DNA of 64,000 nt from Brumimicrobium mesophilum (GCF_003025005.1 NZ_PVSS01000007.1:115645-179644); one strand, 5' to 3'; shown: positions 38,221-47,312, numbered from the stretch's first letter. Made by a program: numbers and translations. The notes: generated by a model not told the origin, from the letters alone.

Positions 38221-38390
38221 TTAGGGCGTATCCATGATTATCTTTTCTTGTAATTTACCTCACGTTTGGAAACGGGGCGGTACAAAACAAGAAAAAATAT
38301 CACGGTCGGGTCATCCACTGTATCTTTCTTCTCAATAAATTGAAAAAAAAGGATGCCGTTTCTACCCCTTACGCGGGCGTTAAGCTTCGA
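38221..38390 (+). repeat. Structured intergenic element A with two hairpins
   Basis: Two successive hairpins are visible. In the first, TTTTCTTGT (38243) pairs with ACAAGAAAA (38287) and encloses CGTTT-GG-AAACG. The second is in GTATCTTTCTTCTCAAT/ATTGAAAAAAAAGGAT near 38320-38354. Conserved flanks GGTCGGGTCATCCACTG and GGATGCCGTTTCTACCCC recur inverted at 44851-44906. GGGCGT words stand at both ends (38224 and 38375). It immediately precedes the 309-bp array. No coding frame. Confidence 0.75.
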
Positions 38391-38413
38391 AAATAGGAGT
38401 TTACTTTTATGAA

Positions 38414-39945
38414 TGCAAAGGAAGAAAAAAAATCATTCCTTTAATCATTGTTTTTCTCTCTAAATATTAAGCCGTTGAAACGGCTAGAAGTTCAGAAGTT
38501 GCTCATTTTAATGTGGGATGAATCCCACATCAATAGCATTTCTCACTAGTTTTAATGACTAACGAGAAAGAAAAATAGAAGATGGAATTTGAATTAAAAT
38601 TCAAGATTTCCTTTATTTGATCAAAACCAATTGGTGCGGGATTCATCACTGACTAATGGAATCATGCACTATCCAAAAATTGTTTCAACGACTTAATTAT
38701 TCAATTCATGGAATTGCTAATGCAAACGATGAAAAGAGAGATCATTCCTTTAATCATTGTTTTTCTCTCTAAATATTAAGCCGTTGAAACGGCTAGAAGT
38801 TCAGAAGTTGCTTATTTTAATGTGGGATGAATCCCACATCAATAGCATTTCTCACTAGTTTTAATGACTAACGAGAAAGAAAAATAGAAGATGGAATTTG
38901 AATTAAAATTCAAGATTTCCTTTATTTGATCAAAACCAATTGGTGCGGGATTCATCACTGACTAATGGAATCATGCACTATCCAAAAATTGTTTCAACCA
39001 CTTAATTATTCAATTCATGGTATTGTTAATGCAAACGATGAAAAGAGAAATCATTCCTTTAATCATTTTTTTTCTCTCTAAATATTAAGCCGTTGAAACG
39101 GCTAGAAGTTCAGAAGTTGCTTATTTTAATGTGGGATTCATCCCACATCAATAGCATTTCTCACTAGTTTTAATGACTAACGAGAAAGAAAAATAGAAGA
39201 TGGAATTTGAATTAAAATTCAAGATTTCCTTTATTTGATCAAAACCAATTGGTGCGGGATTCATCACTGACTAATGGAATCATGCACTATCCAAAAATTG
39301 TTTCAACGACTTATTTATTCAATTCATGGTATTGTTAATGCAAACGATGAAAAGAGAGATCATTCCTTTAATCCTTGTTTTTCTCTCTAAATATTAAGAC
39401 GTTGAAACGGCTAGAAGTTCAGAAGTTGCTTATTTTAATGTGGGATGAATCCCACATCAATAGCATTTCTCACTAGTTTTAATGACTAACGAGAAAGAAA
39501 AATAGAAGATGGAATTTGAATTAAAATTCAAGATTTCCTTTATTTGATCAAAACCAATTGGTGCGGGATTCATCACTGACTAATGGAATCATGCACTATC
39601 CAAAAATTGTTTCAACGACTTATTTATTCAATTCATGGTATTGTTAATGCAAACGATGAAAAGAGAGATCATTCCTTTAATCCTTGTTTTTCTCTCTAAA
39701 TATTAAGACGTTGAAACGGCTAGAAGTTCAGAAGTTGCTTATTTTAATGTGGGATGAATCCCACATCAATAGCATTTCTCACTAGTTTTAATGACTAACG
39801 TGAAAGAAAAATAGAAGATGGAATTTGAATTAAAATTCAAGATTTCCATTAATTGATCAAAACCAATTGGTGAGGGATTCATCCCTCACTAATTGAAACA
39901 CGTGCTATCCACAAGTGGTTTCAACCACTTAATTATTCAATTCAT
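38414..39945. repeat. 309-bp tandem repeat array, five copies, palindrome-rich
   Basis: The landmark G(C/A)CGTTGAAACGGC begins at 38471, 38780, 39089, 39398 and 39707, an exact 309-bp period. Each copy contains several perfect or near-perfect short palindromes with a two-base centre: GCCGTT-GA-AACGGC, GTGGGAT-GA-ATCCCAC (38513, 38822, 39131, 39440, 39749) and TTGAATT-AA-AATTCAA. The last copy has intact GTGAGGGAT-TC-ATCCCTCAC and AAGTGGTT-TC-AACCACTT where copies 1-4 are degraded. No open frame of note on either strand. The array lies between menD and a convergent T9SS cargo gene. Confidence 0.95.
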
Positions 39946-39998
39946 GAATTAGTATTTGGCGGCGTCTCTCATAATCATTGAAAACATAATCCCAAGAT

Positions 39999-40032
39999 AA
40001 AAGCCAATTCCGTTAAAACGAAATTGGCTTTT
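39999..40032 (-). terminator. Terminator of the large T9SS cargo gene
   Basis: AAAAGCCAATT pairs perfectly with AATTGGCTTTT, extended by CGTT/AACG inside with one mismatch. On the minus strand a TTTTAT tail follows. It is 58 bases downstream of the stop at 40091. Confidence 0.75.
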
Positions 40033-40090
40033 ACTGTAAGAATAGGACCTTTTGCAAAATGTCCTATTCATACTCTGATTAATGGTTTCC

Positions 40091-42688
40091 TTAATTTTTC
40101 ACGATTCTGTGTATGCTTTCACGTGTTTCATTAAATATTCTGATCATGTAAACTCCATTATCATAACTAGATAAATCCACTTTTGTAGTGTTGTCAATAA
40201 TCTTTTGCTCAGACAATTTACGACCTGTGGCATCAATTACTTCTAAGTTATATTCTTCTGCGTCCATGTTTTCGAAGAATACTGTCACAACTCCATTCGT
40301 TGGATTTGGATGCAAGTTCAAACCTAATATTTGAACATAATCTTTTACTCCAACAGTATTCACAACTACACAAGCCGAAGTGTCAGCACAACCATCCGCC
40401 GAGGTAGCAATTACTCCGTATTCTCCATTTACAGTTGGATCAAAAGTAGCCGATGTTGCTCCAGAAACATCTGTGCCTGTTACACAATCAAACCATTGAT
40501 ATGACGCTGCTGCAGGTGTAGAGGTAGCAGTTAATGTAGCTCCAGTTAATGAAGTGGTTACAGTTAGTGGTGCATTTAAAGTTAAATCTAATGTAATTAT
40601 ACTATCGCATCCAAGTGAATTAGGAATTGTTCTCGTATATGTTCCAGAAGATGTTAAGTTTTGTCCATCAAACTGATAAGAATTTGCGCAAAGTGTAAGT
40701 GCAGATGAAGAACTCGTTGGTTGATTAACCACCAATGTTAAATTGATCACACTATCACATCCAACTGCATTCATAATTGTTTCAGTATAATTTCCTGCTG
40801 TAGTCAAAGTTTGAGATTCGAATTGATAAGTTTCTCCTTGACATATTTCAGCATTCAACGTGCTTGAAGTTGGAAGTAAGTCAGTTAACGTTAGGTTTAC
40901 CGTACTGTCACAACCTGCGGCAGTCTGAAATGTTTCAGTGTAGGATCCAGGTGTTGTTATCGTTTGTGTACCCAATGTATAAGTTTCACCCAGACAAATA
41001 CCATCCGAAACTGCGTAGGTTAAAGGAGGAACTGTAATTTGTATTACATCACTACTAAAGGTACATGCTCCATTTGTAATCGTTACACTAAAATCTGTGG
41101 AAGCTGTTAAGGGTGCAGTAGAATAAGTTGGAGTCGCTCCATCTTGAACACTTACTCCATCAATAAAAAACTCATAATTTGAAAACCCTGTCATTGGTGT
41201 AATGTCTAATATTGAATTTGTACAAATCACACCATTAAAAGAAGAGTTAGGAACATCAAATCCATCAAAGTCTAATGTAGCGTTAAACATCATATAGCCA
41301 AGTGCATCGCCCAATGGGGTAGGTGCTCCTCCATTCACTGGGAAAGTTGCAGCTGCATTTCCATCAACATAAGAATTATTTTGATTTCCAAAAGGGAAAT
41401 ATCCAGTAAATATGTTCGCAGTTTGACGGAATCCTACGTAAATAGTGTCATTCGAAACATCAACATTTCCATTAAGAAAGCTAAACTCCTGTTTCGTTCC
41501 CAGCATTGCTGCAGTTATTGTAATTAAATTTGTTGAATCGATAATTGTACCTGAAGCGTCTAGTAATAAACCTTTTATGGTGTTTCCTGTATTATTGGCA
41601 GAAACTGAGAAATAATTGGTAACTTCTTTAACGAAAGTAGGTTGAGAGCTTGTTATTTCATGTCGTACAGCAATTACACCAGTTCCAGTGTTGAAGCCAA
41701 CACCACTGCCTTGTACTGGCCCTTGGTTATAACCTATAGAATCACATTGTACTTGTTGGTTGAAAATAGCAGTATTATTAGCCACGTTTTCATCAGCAGG
41801 TAAAGAAACAGAAATTACTTGCGAGCCTGTGTTTGAAGTAGGAACATTAATAAATAAGATCGTATCTGTTGCACCCGGAGCAATCGATGCAATTGTTTGC
41901 ATAACAGTATATGGGTTTGCTCCTGTTACATCTAGGGTTACAGGTATGTTTGTTAAAGCCCCCACAGAAGTGTTTGTGATTGTCGAAGTTACAGTTTGCG
42001 TAGTTTTTAAATTGCTGTTGAAAATTCCTTTTTCACCTGCCAAACCAGAAACATTTAGCTCATTCGTATATGGATTTGAAAACGTAAATTGAATACAAGG
42101 TCTAAATGCTGAAGTTTGGGTTAATGTTGTAGGAGAAATAGTCGATGTGCTTACCATACCTTTCCAACCACCTGCTAATGTGTTATTAGCGTGATAAACT
42201 GAGGAAAATGTGGTGAATACTGAACCAGTATAGTCGTATGCAACATAAACTGACCCTCCATTGTAAACAAAGTTAGAAGTTAAAGTGAGTGGAGCTGTAG
42301 ATCCCGCTACTGCAGGTATGTCGTAAGCTCCTGAATATACACTTGTCATTGTTGAAATACAAGTAGACCATGTGGTAGATTTTAAATTAGTAACATCAGT
42401 TGTGTTCTCTAAATAAAATTCGATATTACCACCTGATGGACCAGGTATTGCACCTGTCTCCAAAAGCATATTCAATTTTGTAATGACTGTTCCAGTTGGT
42501 ATAGCCGCTAATTCTGCCGGAGTTATAATAATTACCCCTCGAACAGTAGTATGAGCAGTCGTTCCATTTGGAGCACGTAAACCTGTTGTTGCGCCTGTCT
42601 CTGGAGCTGTAACAACTAATTCTGTTTGTGATTGACTGAAAAAAGTTCCTAATAGAAAAATAAGTAATAAAAGTAGTTTTGATTTCAT
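40091..42688 (-). CDS. Large secreted T9SS cargo protein with internal repeats
   Basis: 865 residues. Signal peptide (KLLLLLIFLLGTFFSQSQ). The N-terminal ~230 residues are a beta-rich domain, followed by a CARDB-like Ig segment (VISVSLPADENVANNTAIFNQ). Residues about 558-706 hold three repeats of roughly 50 residues with the pattern 'C.GETY.F..Q.LT..G.YT.T......GCDS..NLTL'. An Ig-like segment (SYQWFDCVTGTDVSG) and a type A sorting domain (LHPNPTNGVVTVFF ... YDNGVYMIRIFNE) close the protein. It is probably an exposed or released adhesin-like protein; no catalytic motif seen. Confidence 0.88.
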   Translation of the reverse strand: MKSKLLLLLIFLLGTFFSQSQTELVVTAPETGATTGLRAPNGTTAHTTVRGVIIITPAELAAIPTGTVITKLNMLLETGAIPGPSGGNIEFYLENTTDVTNLKSTTWSTCISTMTSVYSGAYDIPAVAGSTAPLTLTSNFVYNGGSVYVAYDYTGSVFTTFSSVYHANNTLAGGWKGMVSTSTISPTTLTQTSAFRPCIQFTFSNPYTNELNVSGLAGEKGIFNSNLKTTQTVTSTITNTSVGALTNIPVTLDVTGANPYTVMQTIASIAPGATDTILFINVPTSNTGSQVISVSLPADENVANNTAIFNQQVQCDSIGYNQGPVQGSGVGFNTGTGVIAVRHEITSSQPTFVKEVTNYFSVSANNTGNTIKGLLLDASGTIIDSTNLITITAAMLGTKQEFSFLNGNVDVSNDTIYVGFRQTANIFTGYFPFGNQNNSYVDGNAAATFPVNGGAPTPLGDALGYMMFNATLDFDGFDVPNSSFNGVICTNSILDITPMTGFSNYEFFIDGVSVQDGATPTYSTAPLTASTDFSVTITNGACTFSSDVIQITVPPLTYAVSDGICLGETYTLGTQTITTPGSYTETFQTAAGCDSTVNLTLTDLLPTSSTLNAEICQGETYQFESQTLTTAGNYTETIMNAVGCDSVINLTLVVNQPTSSSSALTLCANSYQFDGQNLTSSGTYTRTIPNSLGCDSIITLDLTLNAPLTVTTSLTGATLTATSTPAAASYQWFDCVTGTDVSGATSATFDPTVNGEYGVIATSADGCADTSACVVVNTVGVKDYVQILGLNLHPNPTNGVVTVFFENMDAEEYNLEVIDATGRKLSEQKIIDNTTKVDLSSYDNGVYMIRIFNETRESIHRIVKN

Positions 42689-42971
42689 AATAGTTTGTTT
42701 TAAAATTCAGAATAAACATAAGATAAATGTTTGAATTATACACTTAAATACTGAAATTTAACACATTAGATAATTTCTTTAGCTGTTTAATTTTTTTGGT
42801 TGATAATACGAATCATAAGTTGTTCAGGACCTTTTACTAAATACGCTTGCATTGCTTTATCGATTTGTAATTCATTTAGAAATAATCATCTTTTATCAAA
42901 TGTTACCGGTCGATTAGTACTTATGAATTACTTTTCTATTTTGAATAAAAATATTCTAGGATGACTTTATT

Positions 42972-43826
42972 CTATTCTTCTTTTTTCTTTTTTGGAATGA
43001 AATGATAATTTACCCCAAAACCTTGTGAAGAAGATGTGTTTTTCAGGTTGGTGGAACTTTCTTCATTATCTTCCTTCGGTTGCACTTGCTTTTGAGCTTC
43101 CAAGGCTTCAATTCTTTGATGAATTTCTTCTTGTTTTTGCAACTGTTGTTCTTCCCAAATTCTTCTGCGTTCTTTCCATTCTCCTTCTAGATCTGGAGGC
43201 TCAATACCCATTTCTTTTTCAATTTCATAAGGGTATTTTGGTGGAACTGGTCCTTTTCTTCGGAAAACAAACGCTATTAATGTACCCACTAAAAAACCAG
43301 ATAAATGCCCCTCCCAAGAAATACCTTGTTCCATGGGGAATACTCCCCAAATCATAGAACCATATACAAATGCAACAAACAAAGAAATGGCTTGTAGTGG
43401 TAAATATTTTTTAAAGAATCCGCTGATAAAAAGAAAGCCAAATAAGCCATAAATTACTCCCGACATTCCAATGTGGTAAGAACCTGTGTTTACAGCTAAA
43501 TACCAAACTAAAAAACCAGCGCCTAACCAAACGAAAAGGACAACATACAATGCAATTTCTCGATAGAAATAAATCAATGTACTCAACAATATAAATGTAG
43601 GAACAGAATTATTGATGATATGAGAAAAATCGCGCTGACCATGAATAAAAGGCATAAGGAAAATTCCTTTTATTCCTTCAATACTTTGCGGTTTTACCCC
43701 GTATTTATATAAATCCAAATGGAAATACCTATCGATTAAAAATACAACCCACATGACAATTAACAAGAGTAAAGGATAAATTACCGCCTCAAGTGTCCTG
43801 CCTTTTTCAGTTTGTATTAAATTCAT
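42972..43826 (-). CDS. Rhomboid-family intramembrane serine protease
   Basis: 284 residues. The first ~200 residues hold six to seven helices. The catalytic dyad is present: Ser122 in GMSGVIYGLFGFLF and His174 in WEGHLSGFLVG; the loop motif is seen near HGQRDFSHIINNSVP. The C-terminal ~85 residues are a charged cytoplasmic tail with EKEMGIEPPDLEGEWKERR and a coiled coil (WEEQQLQKQEEIHQRIEALEAQKQ). It should cleave membrane-protein substrates in the inner membrane. Monocistronic. Confidence 0.92.
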   Translation of the reverse strand: MNLIQTEKGRTLEAVIYPLLLLIVMWVVFLIDRYFHLDLYKYGVKPQSIEGIKGIFLMPFIHGQRDFSHIINNSVPTFILLSTLIYFYREIALYVVLFVWLGAGFLVWYLAVNTGSYHIGMSGVIYGLFGFLFISGFFKKYLPLQAISLFVAFVYGSMIWGVFPMEQGISWEGHLSGFLVGTLIAFVFRRKGPVPPKYPYEIEKEMGIEPPDLEGEWKERRRIWEEQQLQKQEEIHQRIEALEAQKQVQPKEDNEESSTNLKNTSSSQGFGVNYHFIPKKKKEE

Positions 43827-44205
43827 GTATTTTGCTTGTCAAATTTTGTTCCTACAATTTTATAGCGCCATTATGTCACAACAATTAAAATATAAAAATT
43901 TAAATACAGCGTTTTTATAAGAAGAGGAAATTCTGATTTTAATACATGACATAACTATATTTCTTATCGAAGTGCTAGATCTATTGAAATAATGTTTTTA
44001 TCTAATAATCCATTATGTTTTTAATACCAAAAGTGATCCTTCTAATGTAAATAGAAGGAAACGCTCAAGTTCATTTCCTTTTTATATCTTAGCAAAGATA
44101 ATTTCTGGCTGGATGGATTCCAAAAGAACTGTATTTTTGGAACAGTTTATGCCAGTGCTGTCTTTATTATTAATCAGTAAATATTGATCAATTAAATTTA
44201 TAAAA
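43827..44205. other. Intergenic stretch, divergent promoter region
   Basis: 379 bp between the divergent rhomboid gene and the small cysteine-rich gene. It is AT-rich and must hold both promoters, but no full TTG-N19..21-TAnnTTTG match is seen. No coding frame, RNA or long hairpin recognised. Confidence 0.45.
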
Positions 44206-44553
44206 ATGAAAAACGTACTTTTAACCCTGTTATTTATTTCTTCAATTCACCTTGCATATAGTCAAGAAGGTAAAATTAAAACAACAGTAATTGATACAGA
44301 AATTTTCTGTGACCATTGTGCTGAATGTGAATCTTGTGATCAAAATATTTTCCTAAGAGTAAGTGAAAATACGAAAGGAGTAAGAAAGGTGAAAATTGAT
44401 TCAGAGACTAACACAATTACAGTTACTTACAATTCAAAGAAATCTTCACTTGAGGATATCGAAAAAGCAATTGCTCTTTCAGGGTATAAAGCAAATGATG
44501 TTGAACCTACTGAAGAAGCTTACAATAGTTTAGATGGATGTTGTAAAAAATAA
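44206..44553 (+). CDS. Small secreted cysteine-rich HMA-like protein
   Basis: 115 residues. Signal peptide (VLLTLLFISSIHLAYSQ). The mature part has a heavy-metal-associated-like fold pattern (beta-alpha-beta): TTVIDTEIFCDHCAECESC, then GVRKVKIDSETNTITVTYNS and SLEDIEKAIALSGYKAND. Four cysteines are spaced Cys-X2-Cys-X2-Cys-X2-Cys, richer than the usual CXXC, and a Cys-Cys pair stands near the C-terminus (DGCCKK). A periplasmic metal-binding or copper-handling role is likely but inferred. Monocistronic, followed by a terminator. Confidence 0.82.
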   Translation: MKNVLLTLLFISSIHLAYSQEGKIKTTVIDTEIFCDHCAECESCDQNIFLRVSENTKGVRKVKIDSETNTITVTYNSKKSSLEDIEKAIALSGYKANDVEPTEEAYNSLDGCCKK

Positions 44554-44577
44554 AAAAATCAAAGCTTAATAATATTG

Positions 44578-44612
44578 TCCCTCGTTCTATTCAAAAAGGC
44601 GGGGGATTTTTG
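44578..44612 (+). terminator. Terminator after the HMA-like gene
   Basis: TCCCTCG (44578-44584) pairs with CGGGGGA (44600-44606), one G-T pair, followed by TTTTTG. It is 25 bases after the stop codon. Confidence 0.65.
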
Positions 44613-44638
44613 TTTTCTAATAGTTAGTGTTTTGCCTA

Positions 44639-44750
44639 AAACCAATTAGTGAGGTCCCGAAAAAAAATAATTGGATTATCTCTTAAAAATTGAAACTGCG
44701 AGTCATCCAAAAAGGGTTTCGACCACTTATTTAACTTCAGTTCGGCAAAC
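44639..44750 (+). repeat. Diverged solo relative of the 309-bp repeat tail
   Basis: ACCAATTAGTGAGG ... TTGAAACTGCGAGTCATCC ... GGGTTTCGACCACTTATTTAAC aligns in order with the end of the last 309-bp copy (ACCAATTGGTGAGG ... TTGAAACACGTGCTATCC ... GTGGTTTCAACCACTTAATTATTC). The palindromes are decayed. It indicates that the unit or its end is a dispersed repeat, not only a local duplication. Confidence 0.6.
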
Positions 44751-44850
44751 TTACTTTATTCTGTTGAGTTCTTAAGATTGCTTCTATAGATTGTTCTCTA
44801 GGTAAAATATGAGATATATGTTCATTTAAACAGCTCCGTATTTTCGGCTT

Positions 44851-44906
44851 AGGGGGAGAAACGGCATCCTTTTTTGTAAAAAAAGATACAGTGGATGACC
44901 CGACCT
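44851..44906 (-). repeat. Inverted copy of intergenic element A (element B)
   Basis: On the minus strand the flanks GGTCGGGTCATCCACTG and GGATGCCGTTTCT match element A at 38305-38369; the interior is a different, simpler hairpin (ATCTTTTTTTAC/AAAAAAGGAT). Similarity continues weakly beyond (AAGCCGAAAATACGGAG versus AAGCTTCGAAAATAGGAG). It lies 150 bp upstream of fabF. Confidence 0.75.
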
Positions 44907-45055
44907 AGACATTGATCGTAGTTTACGAAGATAAAATGTCTGGGAAGCCCCAAAAAAAGTATTAAAGTATAGCGAAATAAAGCGCTTATAATTCGTCAAA
45001 TGGGCTCATCTATTTATTTTGTTATATTTACCCCGCAATTTAAAACAAAAAAATT

Positions 45056-46300
45056 ATGCGTAGAGTCGTTATCACGGGAATGGGTGCCTTAACTCCAATC
45101 GGGAATTCAGTTGATTCCTTTTGGAAAAATGCACTAGACGGAGTTAGTGGGGCAGGACCAATTAAAACTTTTGATGCTTCTAAATTTAAAACTCAATTTG
45201 CATGTGAATTAAAAGACTTCAATGCGGAAGATCATTTAGATAGAAAAGAACGCAAAAAATATGACATGTTTACACAATACGCTTTGGTTGCTGTAGACGA
45301 AGCAGTTAAACAAGCAGATGTTGATTTCGAAAATTTAGATTTAGATAGAATAGGAGTTATTTGGGGATCTGGAAATGGAGGGATTCAAACTTTCGAAAAT
45401 CACATAAAAGAATTTCATGATGGAGATGGAACACCACGTTTTAATCCTTACTTTATTCCTAGAATTTTAGTTGATATTGCAGCAGGAGTTATTTCTATGA
45501 AATATGGTTTGAGAGGAATAAATTTCGCTCCGGTTTCAGCATGTGCTACATCCACAACTGCAATTATTGAAGCATTTAATTATGTGCGTTGGAATAAGGC
45601 TGACATGATTGTAGCTGGAGGTTCTGAATCACCAATTGGAGCTGCAACTATTGGAGGGTTTGGTTCTTTAAAGGCTTTATCAACGAAGAATGATGACTAT
45701 GCAACTGCATCACGCCCTTTTGATAAAAACCGAGATGGTTTTGTGATGGGAGAAGGTGCTGGAGCGTTAATTGTTGAAGAATTAGAGCATGCAAAAAAAC
45801 GTGGAGCAAATATTATTGCTGAAGTAGTTGGTGGTGGAATGGCTGCTGATGCCTATCATTTAACAGGAACACATCCTGAAGGTTTAGGTGCAATTAAAGG
45901 AATGAACTTGGCCCTTGAAGAAGCAGAAGTTACTCCAGACCAGGTTGATTACGTAAATATGCATGCCACCTCAACTCCTAATGGTGATGTGAGCGAAATA
46001 AAAGCGTTAGATGCGGTTTTTGCTAAAAGAAAATCATTATTAGTTAGTGGAACTAAATCTATGACAGGACATTTATTGGGAGCTGCAGGAGCAATTGAAA
46101 CAATTCTTTGTGCGCAATCAATCAAGCACCAAATGGTTCCTCCAACAATTAACGTTGAAGATTTCGAAGAAGAATGTAAAGACAGTTATGACTTCCCTGT
46201 GGGTAAAGGTGTTTCTGCCAAAGTAGATTACGCATTGAGTAATACTTTCGGTTTTGGTGGACATATTGCAGCTGTTTTATTGAAAAAATACGAAGAGTAA
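45056..46300 (+). CDS. fabF: 3-oxoacyl-[acyl-carrier-protein] synthase II (FabF)
   Basis: 414 residues, full length. The Cys-His-His triad is present: Cys163 (VSACATST), His303 (NMHATSTPNGD) and His339 (MTGHLLGAAGA). The ends MRRVVITGMGALTPIGNSV and SNTFGFGGHIAAVLLKK are typical. It condenses malonyl-ACP with acyl-ACP in fatty acid elongation. No acpP gene directly precedes it, unlike many Bacteroidota; instead the upstream 500 bp hold repeats. A divergent enzyme for a specialised product is possible but nothing nearby suggests it. Confidence 0.94.
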   Translation: MRRVVITGMGALTPIGNSVDSFWKNALDGVSGAGPIKTFDASKFKTQFACELKDFNAEDHLDRKERKKYDMFTQYALVAVDEAVKQADVDFENLDLDRIGVIWGSGNGGIQTFENHIKEFHDGDGTPRFNPYFIPRILVDIAAGVISMKYGLRGINFAPVSACATSTTAIIEAFNYVRWNKADMIVAGGSESPIGAATIGGFGSLKALSTKNDDYATASRPFDKNRDGFVMGEGAGALIVEELEHAKKRGANIIAEVVGGGMAADAYHLTGTHPEGLGAIKGMNLALEEAEVTPDQVDYVNMHATSTPNGDVSEIKALDAVFAKRKSLLVSGTKSMTGHLLGAAGAIETILCAQSIKHQMVPPTINVEDFEEECKDSYDFPVGKGVSAKVDYALSNTFGFGGHIAAVLLKKYEE

Positions 46301-46316
46301 CATATAATACATGATA

Positions 46317-46370
46317 TTAACCGCTAAGTGCACAGAGCTTTGCGAAAAAGGCTGTGGGCTTTGCGGTTAA
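46317..46370. terminator. Long hairpin between convergent fabF and DUF2279
   Basis: TTAACCGC (46317-46324) pairs with GCGGTTAA (46363-46370), with inner CACAG/CTGTG pairing. Placed between convergent stop codons it could end both transcripts. Its wording (AACCGC.AAGTG.ACA) also resembles a dispersed intergenic repeat of this group. Confidence 0.55.
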
Positions 46371-46371
46371 A

Positions 46372-47280
46372 CTAAAAATAAAATGGACTAACTGCCAGTT
46401 TTCCATCACTGAACATGATTACAGGAAACGGTACCTTCACATGGTTTATCACCTTAAATAAAGTCCTTACCCAATCTCTTTTTGGATTGAAGCCTTCAAA
46501 ATCAATATCCAATGAAAATAAGTATTGACTTTTAGCATTAAAAGTTTGTAGTCCAGGTTTTCCTGTATGAACTGTGTAAGTGTTATGATCTCCATGTAAC
46601 TTTTCATCAATACTGTAACCAAAACTAAAACTTAACCATTTTGGAAAAGCGGTTGATTTATTTAGAAATTGAGCAGGAGAAATGGAAAGCCAATAGGTTT
46701 GACCATTATAGTCTTTCAAGAGCCTTTCGGTAGTTGTTGCTCCTAATGTATTTGGCCGGTATTGCGCATAAGGTGTGAGGTGTGCACTGAATTTTAATTT
46801 TATGCGCTGTTCTTCCCAAAGTAATTCTTGCCAAGTATACCAAGCAATTCCTAAAGAATTAGCAGCTATATCACTCCAAGAAAATCCCCACTTTTCTGAA
46901 TATCCATCCAATAATTCTAGGGAGGTCATATATCCGAAAGCAACAGAAGAACCAATTAATAAGCTCTTTTTTCTGTTTACTCCGGACCAACGATAAAATG
47001 ATGAAATATTTTTAGTGATGAGATTTCCCGTGTAAATATGTCCCGTCTTGTCCATGCCTAACCATTGCCGAGAATCGTCAAATAAATGAAATTCATTTGT
47101 CCATGAGTCTTTGTACCAAACGTTTTTTAGTGCGATAATACTACCTGTCCATCCCGCTGCAATTGCTCCACTTGTCCATGCGGTTCTATTCCTGTTTAAA
47201 GTGGTATCGTTCTCAAAAAATGATTGCGTACGACCAAAAAAGGCCAAAGCAATAAAACTGATTAAGAGGAGATTTTTCAC
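46372..47280 (-). CDS. DUF2279 (YfiM-like) lipoprotein/envelope protein
   Basis: 302 residues. Signal peptide (LLLISFIALAFFGRTQS), then the DUF2279 core: WYKDSWTNEFHLFDDSRQWLGMDKTGHIYTG, GSSVAFGYMTSLELLDGYSEKWGFSWSDIAANSLGI. The later half is beta-rich (YWLSISPAQFL; YLFSLDIDFEGF), suggesting an outer-membrane or periplasmic location. Uncharacterised. It ends close to the hairpin shared with fabF. Confidence 0.82.
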   Translation of the reverse strand: MKNLLLISFIALAFFGRTQSFFENDTTLNRNRTAWTSGAIAAGWTGSIIALKNVWYKDSWTNEFHLFDDSRQWLGMDKTGHIYTGNLITKNISSFYRWSGVNRKKSLLIGSSVAFGYMTSLELLDGYSEKWGFSWSDIAANSLGIAWYTWQELLWEEQRIKLKFSAHLTPYAQYRPNTLGATTTERLLKDYNGQTYWLSISPAQFLNKSTAFPKWLSFSFGYSIDEKLHGDHNTYTVHTGKPGLQTFNAKSQYLFSLDIDFEGFNPKRDWVRTLFKVINHVKVPFPVIMFSDGKLAVSPFYF

Positions 47281-47312
47281 AGGGTTAAAATTAAGGAATT
47301 TTTAATTAACAA

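Noticed and set aside
38221..38390. Element A as a true integron attC cassette site
   Set aside because: The right-end word fits GTTRRRY, but no matching RYYYAAC left end in the right pairing position and no integrase were found; kept only as a structured repeat.
38414..39945. The 309-bp array as a coding repeat (surface-protein repeats)
   Set aside because: 309 is divisible by three, but every frame on both strands is broken by stops in each unit, and no long frame enters or leaves the array.
42787..42885. A 33-codon open stretch on the minus strand with protein-like composition (DKAMQAYLVKGPEQLMIRIIN) between the T9SS cargo and rhomboid genes
   Set aside because: It follows directly on an in-frame TGA, has no start codon and no recognisable relative; it may be a gene remnant, but this cannot be supported.
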